Assembly: GCF_964199755.1 (NCBI RefSeq)
Contig: NC_133897.1
Span: 18,900,492 to 18,964,491, forward strand
Direction of reading: 5' to 3'
Length of the DNA: 64,000 bases
DNA from: Larus michahellis
Lineage: Eukaryota; Chordata; Aves; Charadriiformes; Laridae
The notes beneath the pieces are model-generated. The model was not told the DNA's origin, searched no databases, and saw only the letters and a list, made by a program, of their open reading frames with translations. The position numbers were made by a program, and so were the translations under genes. This document shows, piece after piece, positions 1 to 13,100 of the stretch (positions are counted from its first letter, which is position 1; the number at the start of each line of letters is the position of its first letter).

Positions 1-1082
1 TTGTGTATTCATTTACATATACCTGAACATTTGTTATTTTCTTAAAAACTAGAACTTTTCTCGTGCAGGTTGTGAAATTCTGACAAATTATCCACCCACT
101 TCAATTAAAGAACCTCAAACAAGCTCGAACGATACACAAGATGATTGGGATAAATCATGATGATTGGGACCTAGATAAAAGAGCTTCAGCATGTCTACTA
201 AATCACCTTTCTCAACATGCTTCATTACTGGGTAAAATTTTTATTTGCCAAAAGGAATTCTCTAGGTCCTCAAGAAACAGCTGTACAAGAGAATGATGCA
301 ATATTAGAGTGCTTACTAATCTTTCTGATCCCATGCATCATTCATATATTCCTCCCCAGAACCAGGAAACCACGTGTTTGAGTACAATCTACAAAGTCCA
401 CACCTAAATGGATCTCTGAAGGAGGTCCAAGCCAGTAAGTCAACTAAGATTACAGTTAATACAATGAGCAGGAACACAAATTCAGTCAAAACTAAGCCAG
501 CACAGTTGGTGCCCACCTTTCATATGAAAGTCAGAGATGTACATTACGGCTGAAGAGGCTAAAAGAGAATCCAGAAATCATTGTGGTCTCACACTTCTTT
601 AGACCTTAGGCCACTTTCAGGCACTGGCCTACAGGCCACCTGCTAAGGCTTACTCTTTATTTATTCTAAGAAACAAATGCAGGATTCATCACTCCAGAAA
701 AAGATCACACAAAAACCTCCTTGTCACAATGACATCCTCTGCTTCTTAGAGATAGCTGGATTCTGGTCTCTACATATGTTATGAGATCCTAAATTCATTT
801 GTGGACACAGCCCTTAGTTTCTTTGTACTGTTGTTTTTGTTGTACTGTTGTTTTCAATACCTTCCCCTCACATAAATTCTCCAGGGGCTTTTAGATCAGT
901 AGTAACCAAGTTGTAAAAGATTGACAACAAAAAGAACAAAAAACCGATAGTCCAAACAGGAGAAAGGTATGCATGAGTTACTTCATTCACCTCTGCATGT
1001 CCAGGTTCACCTGACAGATAGGAACTTATTTAAAAATAAGCATACCAGTTTCAAAATACACCTAGGAATACTAAGCCTCTAC
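1..1082 (-). other. ACBD5: ACBD5 intron 7, partial
   Basis: AT-rich intronic sequence. I see no exon, RNA gene or recognisable repeat. Confidence 0.7.
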
Positions 1083-1189
1083 CTCTTCTAGTCCAAGTTG
1101 CTCCATAGAGTCACAATAAACTTCACTGTCTGAATCACTGGTTAAGTGCTGAGTTGCTGAGAACTCTTCAGTATTCTCTTCATTTACAC
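1083..1189 (-). CDS. ACBD5: ACBD5 coding exon 7 (FFAT motif exon)
   Basis: 107 nt completing Gly241 and encoding residues 242-276. The acceptor is CATACAG|GTG and the donor GAAGAG|GTAGAG, in phase 0. It contains [17 protein letters not shown], the acidic tract plus core (EVYCDSME) known in this family as a FFAT-like motif that binds VAP proteins on the ER. No further ACBD5 exon is recognisable in positions 1-1080. Confidence 0.96.
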
Positions 1190-4100
1190 CTGTATGGAAA
1201 GGAGATACACACACATGTTTTGTAAACATGAGCCAATCCTGGCAAAGAGTAAAGCAATGAGTTAAAATGTCTAGGTGAGCTTCAACTCATGCCCCTTTTA
1301 TCTACAACTGTCATCTTAAACTTAGATTCTAAATAAAGAGGTTACATTAATATAGGAATTATATAAAACTTTTACCAAGGCACAACTATACATCATATTG
1401 GCATTTCTGCATTATAAGTTGATAATTTTAATTTTACCTGGTTCATTTCACTCTCCTATCTAAGCTCATTATAAAGCAGTCTTGCCTAAAGTTATGTTAG
1501 TTTTAAAATGATATATTTAGACATCAGTTTCAACAAACTGGCATTTATAGTATGTTCAGCCTTTGAGAATGACAAATAAAATATTAGTGATTTTCATTTC
1601 ACTACGAATTAGCTTTCAAAGGCAAACAGTATTTGCATAGATAGTATAATGATTTTAAAAGAAAACAATTATATTTCTGTGGTTTTGGGCCTCTCTGACT
1701 CTGAATTCATCTCTCTTTCTGGAGGAGATCCTAAAAGAAAGCCTTATTTTAAACTGGTATTAAATTTGATTTTTTTTTAGTATTCCTTCTTCAGGTTTCT
1801 GTAACTGAAAGACACCATTGCTAGTCTCTGAATCCCAGGATTAAGCTTTCAAGAAAAGAAATATTTTCCATGAAAAACATGTGCAAATGAAAACATGGTC
1901 TTGCAAGGACAATACCTTGGTGAGCATCATTATTAGCTATTTCTATGCTTGGCTCTGTTTTCTTTATTTCTTCCTCTGGGTTCAAGCCATTCAGGGCAGA
2001 TTTGGTCTGGATGCCATTCTGCATATCTGGGATAAAGCTCTCCGTGTAACTGCCATTAGTAACAATACTTTCCAAATCCTTAGCAGCTGCTGATTCTGGT
2101 TTCACATTCTTATAGTCTGTAAAAGAACAAGAAAACTTTGCAAATAGAAAACTAAGCACCTAATAGCTCAAAACATATTTCTTCAAGTAGTTAACTTTCT
2201 AATAGACTATATGCATAATGTAGCTGCAGAACAAAATATATAAATGCTCCTAGATTCACATTCGCAGGGATTGTTCTGTTCTTGTAAAAATTGTAAATAT
2301 AAAATGTAATTTGCATAAAGAGCAGATGATATTTAAAACATAAGAAAGCAAATCCAATGTAGGTCTCTCTGATAAGTTAAATAATTATCCTAATGTCCTT
2401 AGAGGAAAAAACCTGTATAAAATTCTAAATATGTAATTTCATTTGGTTTTCACTTGATGCTGGTATTTCTCAAAACTCTTTATAGACCCCCTAAATGAAT
2501 CTCACTGAAAGTTCTGTTTAATTTTCTCTGAAGAGAAAAAAGTAATTTTCAATTCTACTGTTACATGTAGCCATTCACAGCTTTTACAAACAGCACTGGC
2601 AACAAAAAAACCAAAACAATACAGGGTACAGAACTTTCTAGCTAAGTCAAAAATTATATGGCATAGCTCACAAATTTGTACTAGTTCTAAGTCTTGTAAA
2701 CCAGGTTGAGAAACTGCTGTTTTTAACACACTCATTCACATGTAGTTGCATCTAATTTTCCTGAAGAAGTACGGCATTCACAATCCTTTGGGATTTTCTG
2801 GCATTTAGGTGGTTAAGAATAACTTTGGAAGAGACAATTGTCCAAGCGCAGAAAACATACCCTTTCCATTTAGCTGCAGTTCTTTTTCCTCCTCTTCATG
2901 AAGCCCTTCTTCTTCCGATTCTGCTCCACTATCACTACTTTCAGCTTTTCCATTCACAGCCTTTATATTTGGAGTGGAATTCATGACATTACTAAGGTCT
3001 AAGAAAAAATCCAAAAAGGAAAAAAAGATGTATTTTAAAAGAAACAAACATACAACCCCCCCCCCCCAACTCTTAGGCATAGTTGTTCTAGGAAAGTATT
3101 TCCATATTAGATGTACCAAATAATGCCAGCTTTCTTTCTCTAAGCTCTTCCTTAATTGGTTTAATGCTTCTCTCTTGTGGCTCACCACAGAGTGCCTGGC
3201 TACTGGTGAAGAGATTCTCAATGATTCCGAGAAAGCCTACTGGAAAGCCACAGCAGGCCACTTTCACCACCGAGTGTCAGACCAAGGCTATTACCCATAT
3301 TTATGTTATAGCTTCAGTAACTTTTTATCTTGGACTGATGTGGACATGTTCTTTTAAACCCAGAAGCCAGCATTTTTATAGACGTTCCATTTTGGGCTGA
3401 AATGCTTCAAAACTGCTCTCCATTCAAAGTCAAATTTTGAAACATTCTATTCAATTATGTGAGGAACAGGATTCTGAAGAAGATAAATACAATATACCAC
3501 GTATCTTCTGCTGCAGCAATTTAAGCAGATGCAAAATGTGGTAAGAAGACTCAAGTTTACATAGATCTTTATCTAGCAAAGGGAATACGGACATAAATTC
3601 TCTGATTTCAGTGAAAAGAATGATAAAATAAATACACCAAGCATTTCTTTGCATGTCTAATTATATAAATATTTTAAAAAAAAATCTTGAAATAGTCAAA
3701 GTAACTGCTAAATCCTTGTTTTCCACATCTTTGATCACTCCAAGGATCACAAACAATTTACTCTGACTGTACAAAAAATTACAAGACAGAGATTCTTAAA
3801 AAAATATTGAGGATTTAAGGGACAATTCTACCACGTCCTGTAAAAAATATATGATTAAATACATCCTGATGATCATTTAAGCCTACTATGTTAGGACAGA
3901 GTGATTAAGGTACAAAGAGGGGACAGTTTCTGAGAGACACCAGCACAGTTTACATATTGACTCCAAGGCTGCATTCTGACTGTTTTAATTGTCACCACAG
4001 CATTCCATTTGCATAATTTCTACGTTCCCTTGTCAGAATCTTGAAAGATTAATTCTTACATTTAGGCTTAACATTAAACAGCAAAATAATATCCAATTAT

Positions 4101-7100
4101 ACTGGAGTTGACAAACCAGCTCCGCTACTTTCTTTCCTGCATGGTAATTTAGAGCTAAGGGCTTTCTGCTTTAATCTTGCAATGAAGAGCCTTCCCACAT
4201 TCCTCTAGTTTCAAAGCTTATCCATAGTGCTTTTTTAGGAAAAAAAAAGGCAAAATAACTTAACTTATCATATAGAAATATTGAATATGTTAAATATCCT
4301 GTTCACCTTAGTTTTACTGCAAGGTCACATTTCTGTGGGCACCCTGCATCACTGTTTTGGATTGATTTAATCCAAATTTCATCTGAGTATTTTAAAAAAT
4401 GCTTCTTTATTGTAAAAGACAACTGGATAAGCTATTGTCTTTCTTGTAGACTACAAGAATATAAGCAATCACATGCTCATTTCCTCCTCACTGAATAACG
4501 CTCCTTATTTGCAAGGAAAATTGTTTCACAAAAGAAAAATCCCACCATATTCTTAGTTTATTTCTCATAAGCATGTTTCTTTTACTGTGAAACCCAATTC
4601 TTGAGATGTTTTTCTGAGAAGCAGCAGTGTGAGGAGGACAAGGTAGCAGTTCAGTCCTCACAGCATGAGCATTAAGCACAGACACAGTTCCCTTGGCACA
4701 GTAAGGCACACATCACCCTTCCCTTTGGAACAAAAAGGGAGTGGGGGCACAATCATCCACGTGTCCTACCCAGTCGTGGGAGTAAACAGGAAAGACAAGA
4801 CTAGGAGGAACATTTAGCTGTGAAGGAAGGCAAATTAAAACTGTAAACCTCCTCACCCTACCAAGGATATTGTAAAAAGCCCCAGCTATATCATAAGCTT
4901 TTTTCTTAAAATTTAATTTTTTTTCCTTTTGAAGGGAAGGTCTTTGAACATTCAAGCATGTTCTCTCTCTGCTTAATTTCAGTAAGGAGAGCATTAATTC
5001 TATATATTTAAACAAAGAGGTGGAACTGAGAGGAAGTATCAACAGTAACAGATTTATGGTATCATGCCATGGGACACCTGAAAAACTGAAATCCATCAGG
5101 ATTGTATTTCTTCCACAAAGTCATTCTTAGCAACAGTGCTCCTAAAGACCATGAAGAAGTGTCGCTTTGATGCAGGCTCTGAAGAACAGAACACCGTACA
5201 GAGTTTTGGCCACTTGAAATACCATGTTTAATGGTGTACCTTTCCTCAGAACCCTTACACTGCTATCCTCCTCAGGCCCATCCCCAATTGCTTTTACTAC
5301 ATGGTAAAAACAGTTTGCTGCCATCCTCCTTGTTGCTCTGAGTATCTGCTAGAAACCAGCAATGACTAATACTGGGGGTGATAGGGTTAAAGAGCCAACT
5401 AGTAGTGACTTCTATGGTCCCTGTTGGTAGGTTAATGGCTACTCCCTGGGAAATGTATCTTCTAATACGAATGAAACAAGTCAAGCAAGCTTTTAAAACC
5501 TTATTTGCTTTGTTTTAATCCCACCCAGCCACCCACCCCTTTATTCTTTCTGTTTACCCACTTCACCTGCAGGCAAAATGTTAGCAGCTTTTTCTGTTGC
5601 TCTGGTTTAGACGCTATAGAATCCCTCTTGGGTTATGATTTTCATCTCCCTGCCTACAATACCAAAGTGTGAGATTTGTGACAGAGTTTTCTAAATCAAA
5701 GCTGTACTGCTCCATAGCCATACAAGGAGTTATATTCTGTAAAAGCCTGGATTGTTTGTTTTTTTTTTATTAATGCTATATAATAAGAGCTGTTTAGCAG
5801 TAACAACATGCAAACAGAGGGAAGAAGGATTAACAAGAGAAAACAGAAAGATGGAAAGGATGCGAAGAACAGACACGCAGCTCTCTACAAGCTTTCACTT
5901 GATGTTTGTTTTCTTGGGTCAGCTCTATTAAGAGATTTCCTAAGAGCAATTCTAAGTATATGTCTTTAAAGGCAGCACTAAAATTCTTCTCAATAACCTG
6001 TATAACGGGCCAAGTTTCTCAAAAAATATGTATTTGATTTCTAACTCCGCACATATTTCAAGGATTTTTGTTACTCAGGTGGGAGTTAGGAACTTAAATG
6101 CCTCTGTGAATCTGCCCCAACTCAAGAGTCATTTTACAAAGAAAACTTAGCCTAGCATGTTTTTCCCAAATACCTTGTATTTTTGGTTTTCTGAACAGGC
6201 ACACAATTCTTACACAAAATTAACATGCACTGCTGGAGCTGTATGGATGGTTGGCTCAGAAAAACGCAGTATCCTCACACAAGTCCTACAGCCTCTTTCA
6301 CCCTTTGCAAATACCAGTGATCAGGAGACAGTCGACGACAGCAGGTAAAGCATCAAAAACCATTTAACTAGCTGTGTAGGCCCTCGTCATTTAATAAAAG
6401 TTATGTGCTTTTGTAAAATACCATAACTTTACTATCTGCTCCAGAGCAGCAAAATCTTAGCCACTAAAAGATTATTTCCATGACCTACACTTAGATCACC
6501 TTATATAGGGATCTCTTTGAACTCCTACATTTAAGTAAGCTCAAACTTTGTCAAAATTTTTATGTTAAGTCTCAGAGACACCTATATGCTGTACAAAATT
6601 GTTTTGATAATTAGGTAACTAGAATTCTTTTCTTGCCATCACAACCTGATGTTTCATTCTTGTTACGGATCCAAGCAGGCTCCCTGCTTCAATTCCAAGT
6701 TTATGCAACCACACTCTGCATATCCAATACACTCAGTTACACAAATCTCCACCTCCTTTTTGAAACTGATGTATCCAAATACTGCAAGGATTGATTGCAG
6801 CGAGAGGGAGGGGTACATGCAAGCATCTGGGACCAATAAGCTCTTCAGCTAGAAGAGCAAGATTTCTATAACCCTCATTTCCTTCCATTCTTTTTAATAT
6901 AGCACACTACAAAGAAAATTTCCAGGGGCCCAGCCTGCTCTGTAACATCTGTTCTACAATACTCAAATGAGCTGCCATCACAAATAAAAAGAGATTTTAG
7001 AAGGGTCTGTCAAAAACAGAGACAAAATATAAAATTCCTTAGTTTAACTACCACTGTTTTATCACTTTTAATTTTAAGTGCATTAAGTGTAAGTTCTCTG

Positions 7101-10100
7101 AAAAATGCATTCCCTGAGCACACAGATCATGGCAGCCAGATCTTCCTCTATACAGTTTTCTTTTTTTGTTGTTTTGTCTTCCTAAACTTTACTATAACAG
7201 AAAAAGAAGCCTCCCCTCCTTTTTATTTTTCTTTTAGTATACTCCAAAAGACTAAAGCCTTGTTTTGTCAGCATTCCTCCCTGTTTATGTGCTTTATGCT
7301 CTTTGTGTTACACTCAAAGAGATGCCACTGTATTTCATACAATTTAATCAACAATATTCATGTCTTTATTTACTATTTATAAACATCAAAACAATAGTTT
7401 ATGGATAAGAACAAACACAAACAATAGCAACTTCTCAGATATTTATATTAACTTGCAAGTACGGTATTTAGGATTACTGACTAGTCATCCTGGACCTTTA
7501 CACTTTTTTCTTTAATATCTATGGAGTTTCTCATCTCCATCCATATCATCAGCACCTGTTCCCTTGAATTTTCAGAATATTTTCCATATAAATAAAAGTT
7601 ACCAAGTTTTTGGGTTGACTTAGATACATTTCCCTCTTCCCTGTCACCCCTGAGCCTTCTGCCAGTAGAGGCAACCTGCCTGGGATGTCCAGACAGAGGG
7701 CAGCTCAGGGAGAACAGCAGCTGCCTCATGGGCATCCTCAGCACTGGCAGGTAATTCCACGAAGGACACTGGACATCCAGAGTACAGGGCCACCAAGCAC
7801 ATGCTGCTCAGTTACATGGTGCATGTGCAGTGAGACCAATGAATCCAGGCTTTACCAACTTCCTGGCAACACCTTAGCCAACCATCACATGTGAGAATGA
7901 ACACGAAGAATAACTGCTTCTTAGATATTTATAGTAACTTGCAAGAACAGTAAGATCATTCCAGGATCCAGGATGTCCCCATGTCTGGTACTACTTCCCT
8001 CTGGGAGAATGAGCAGGGCTTGCTAAGGTCTCTTCTGTGTGGAACAGATAGTCAACATTTAGAACTTTTACTTTGCATGGCAAGTAGAGAGGAGCATTAG
8101 AGTCTTGAGTTTTGTCCCAGAAAATGCAAAACATGAACTTAGTAAACCCAGAACCCCATGAAGAAAATTAATTATGCTTGAAAGCAACAGAAAACCATAT
8201 TGCTGAGTCACCTATGGTCCAGAAACTCCAGCCTATAATATTGTAGCCTAAACCAAAAAATTGTTTTGCCCTCTACAAGAAAAAAACCCAACAAACAAAC
8301 AAACAGGAAATAACATTAAGATTATATTCTCCTGCCACCTACTCCAAGCCTACCAGTTGAACAGCCTTTTACAATGCCCATATTAAACACAGCCTCACAG
8401 ATAACACAGATGGCTTTTCCATACATCTTAGAGTCTATGACTAAAGTAATTATTTTTGCTACAACAAAGTTATGCATGAAACACCAGCCCATGCCTACTG
8501 ATTTTCTGAGAGCAATCAAGATACAGCTACCTACATTTGTTCTTCCCCAGTCTCCCATATCACTGTCTACTTCTACTTTGTAGAAGAGAGCTGTGAGAAA
8601 TCTGGATTTCAGTTCTCTCATCACAAGATCTTAACTACAAGTGAGACCTCTAAAATGTAAGACACCAACATTTTATAGCAAATGGGTACACCTGCTAGAT
8701 TCTCAAAACATGAAGAGCTTTTGACAACTTATTTTCCCTTTTGCAGGGAACTGTTGACTGGCTGGAAGAAAAAAATCCAGGTGCAACGACCAATTATGCA
8801 CAAACTCTCTTTCTGTTGACTCAATTCACCATGAAGCAGAATACAGACAGGCTTTTTTTTTTATGGAAGAAAGCTTCTCTTAGCTCCCTCCACTTTGAAA
8901 GATATAATTTTTATTTATTTTTTTTTTTTATTTTCACATTTGGATACTCTACTGCTTACCCAGTGGAGAGATATTTTCTACTACTCTGTATGAGAGGAGC
9001 TGTTGATATCCTCAGGCTTGAGCTATCCTGATGCTCTGCCCTAATTTCCAACATTGCTAGACAGCACTGGCATAAAAACATCTGTTTGAAGTCAAATCAC
9101 AAAGTAGGCTCAGATTTGAACTGGAAAGCCTGAAGCAGGTACGTATTGCAGTAGAACAAACCACAGCTTGTTGAGACACTGATACGCATCTCATTGAGAC
9201 TCTCCACTGACTTTGGCACTTGCTGGCCCAGCCCTTAATCCCATAATAATCCCATCCTGCAGCAAATGCTGCAGAGAATGTTCTAGATGCTTCTGAAGGT
9301 AAACTATTAAACTACTGAGATATTAACAAAAATATTTGTACAGTAAGTTTCACACTAGCCTCCCTGAATATAATCTGTAACCTTGATTATGGCTGTTAGT
9401 TTATCATTGGAAACTAGAAGTGGAGAAAAAGTTTAAAGGACGGAATTTTAAACACATCTCTCACCTACCCACCAGCTCCTCTGTCCCCCGTGTGCTCTGC
9501 CTCAACGAACCTCCTAGCTGTGGTTCTGCCACCCATTCAACATATCCTACTAAAGCACAGCAATTTAAGAGTAATAGAGATTTTATCCCTTTTCCCTGTT
9601 CTTACAAAGCATTAAGAAAATGCACAGCCATTGAATTCCTTAAAAAAAAAATCATAGCGAGGAAGAGGACGGAGAAGGAAGGAAAGCATTTTAGCAAGTA
9701 TATTTGAAGTCAAACCAAAATAAAAAAGTGAGCTTATCAAGCAAACAGAGGGTATTTCACAAAAGAGCCCCACACACAAGCAGAAAGAGCGCGCCACCAA
9801 ATGCTCCATTGCAAAGCAAAGATGTTGAAAATAACATAAGCTCTTTGAGAAAATAAAACTATTAGAAAAGAGAAACTAATAATATGCAATCTACAGAAGC
9901 ACAGTTGGAAAATATACTGCATTTTAAGAGAAAGAATAAATGTTTCTACCTGGAAAGTAATAATTAAAAACAGACTCACTTTTTTTTTTAAGTGCAATCC
10001 ATTCCAAGTTTACCTATGTCCTGTACTAACTACTGCCTTTGAAATAGAAGTGTTTACATGTATTCACTTGTTCTAATAGCACATAGACCTCAGTGAATAT

Positions 10101-13100
10101 TGTCTTTTAAGCCTAGCTCCCATATCTGATGCAGAAAGACACTGTTAAATAGCTGTATCTGCCTGTGAGCCAGGCCAACTTCTGCCATTCACACAAGTTG
10201 CTACTAAAGCAGTGCCCTGTGTGGGCTTCTAGAGCAGACACACTGCACTGCAATCAGCGCTGCCCAAAGCCAGCATACACAGCAGTATGAATCACCTTGA
10301 TTCGACAGGGCTTTATCTGGTGCAATTGCAATAGAGCTGGGAGCAAAGTTTTCAGGAGAGAAACACTCATTAGGATGACAATGTTTAAGAGTATTACAAG
10401 GATGAAATTTTCCACAGCCTCTGCAATGCCTCGCTTGTCATTACTGGAGGCAACATTTAGCCTTCACAAAGGCTTTTAAAGAGTACTACCACTCAGCATA
10501 AAGGCAAAGGGTCATCTTTATTTAGTAGGATTTTAAAACATATTAAATGCCTTGTCACAAAGCAGAAAGAATACACAGGAAAATTCTACTGAAGAACTGG
10601 TGAACGATCTCCAGATACTTCGCTTAGTTGTTGAGATAACTTAGCGTGGGCCTGTCAGGTAAGGATTTCCTGCCACTCTTTGGATTTACTCACATTAAGA
10701 AAAAAGACAACATCCACAAACGTTCCCAAGGAACCATTCAGAAGGATGAGTTCACCCAGTATCAGATCAGCCCACCTTTGGCTTCTTCAGGTATAACACA
10801 ACAAGAAGTCTTGAATGCCCGTTCTGAAAATGTCAAATTCACTGAGCAATGATATTTTGAAGCTTCTTTGTTTTTTTTAGCATTAACTTGGACATCAGAT
10901 TTCTTGTACGTTTATTAGCAAGTGCAAAAAGTTAAAAGGTTGTTCTTGTAAAGCATCCCCCTACCTCTACCCAACAGTCCTCCCTCTACTCTTCCAGTAG
11001 ATGCAAACAAAAGGGTCCTTCTGTAACACTGGAACAGTTATCTAGTCTGTTCTGCAGTGCTATGACAGCTAAGAGCCCACTTTCTTCTTTGATGTCTAGT
11101 ATTTTATGTACCTGAAAATAATTTGTCAATAATTTTCTCTATAAGGAAGTACTTCATACCTGTCAGAAAGAGACTACTGACTGAACTTTCCAGAGAATCA
11201 AAGCATCTCACACAGCTGCAGGATGAGCTTTCAAAACACTACCCAGGTTACACGCTTTTGAAATACGCCTCAGATTCGCTCAGACTGTTGGAGAGAATTT
11301 TCTGTTTCCCTTTCTTCACCACCACCATTTGTAACCCATGGATCCGGCAAGTTTGTCCTAGTTGTCTAGTAGACGTTACAAGTAATTTTAATGTTGGCTT
11401 CTCAGGCTTCAGTGTTCTTTATTAAGGAGAGACACAAACTCTATTGATTCAAGACGACAGTATTTTAGTTGTTTGTATTTAACGTTTTCAATGAAACCAC
11501 AAGGAGTAGAAATTCAATTTTAAAAGGCTACACTTTTCTGTTGAGGCCAATCTGCTAGAGACAATACATCAGCCATAGCTGATATACACTAATCTTCCAG
11601 ACAATCTCTTCAACTAATTCAAAAATACTGCTGATTTCGGGGAACTGGCATGCAATTCTTACACAATTAGATAATTATCTTCATACAGATTAAAATCTGA
11701 TGGAAGAATGGAAGGTGAATTCAAAACAGAATGCGCCAAAAGACGTGGGGAGTACAGTAAGAGACTCGAGAGAAGGGTTCCAGTAACCAGAATGTACCAA
11801 TTGCCTGCCCATGACGAAAAAAAAAAATATTTTATAACAGAAGCTACAAAGAGTAGGGGCTTGGAGGCAGGGGAAGAAACAGGACTGGAGGAACTACCAC
11901 AAAACATAAACACATGTAAATTTTTAACCGCATTGTCACCAGTGTCTACACTATCTCACAGACTTGGGCAGATTGGTTCTATTCTTAATGTTTACCTAGA
12001 AGATTGAAGGTACTCATGCTTCCATACTTCTGTGAAATATTTTGAGACCTATACTATAAACAAGAATTATTATTTCCAGCTTCACTTTTAATTGGAGAAG
12101 TGGTAAGAGCACTGAGGAAAGGGTTTCGAAGTCTTAAATGCAATGGTAAAATTATGACATACGACTTTGTGAAAATGCTGCCTTAATCCACTGTGGCATA
12201 ATTAGATGTTGCAGCTTTAAGCCATATGAGTGATAACATGTCACCAGATTTATTGCAACACTGACAGAACAACATAAAGCTGAAATCTGTTTTATTCACA
12301 TTACCTTATATTTAAGCTGCCTCTTTAAAAAACAAGTATGCTAAATTTGTTATTGAAACAGGTATAGTTTAACTTCCATGATTCTCCGTTTGCCTAGATA
12401 AATAACTTTTTTTAAGAAGTGGCTTTTGGCACTATGCCATAGACACCAAGTCCAAGTAAATCCTTATTACATAGATCACTGACCTGAATCTACTGATACT
12501 CTTACAATCTTGCCCTTCAATCCAGCTGTCAGGCAAGCTCATTAAATGCGATACGAAGCATACACTGTTTTAGTTGAGAAAAAAGCCTTACAGCTTTCAA
12601 AATGGCCATTTAAAAACTTCTACCATTATCTTTCCTCAAAAACAATGAAAAACTATTTCTGTTTCTCTGAGACTTGATACCAAAACTATGTTCCTTTAAG
12701 GTGGGGGGGAAAAAAGCCACACACAAAAGGCAACTTAACAAGCTGACTCCTACTTCTTGAACACATTAAACCAACTAATTTGTGCAATGGTTTGCTTTTT
12801 TTAAAAGTTATTTCAAAATTTGAAATGCAACAGGGCAAAACTTAACTGTAATTTTAAGCCAGATTTAAACAACTGTAAGCCTTATATTACAACCTTACGA
12901 ACACATTACCTGTAAAATAACAACTGTTATTATCAAAACATTCTCACAATGGTATTGCTCAATAGAAATCACCACACTGATTTTTATGCAGCTATGACAC
13001 CACTAGGTTTGCCACTTGCCAGAGGTTTAAAATGTTTAAATAGATATTCCCTTGATGAACTTGAACCTCAGAAAACTTAATTTGAAAGTTTCACTTTCAA

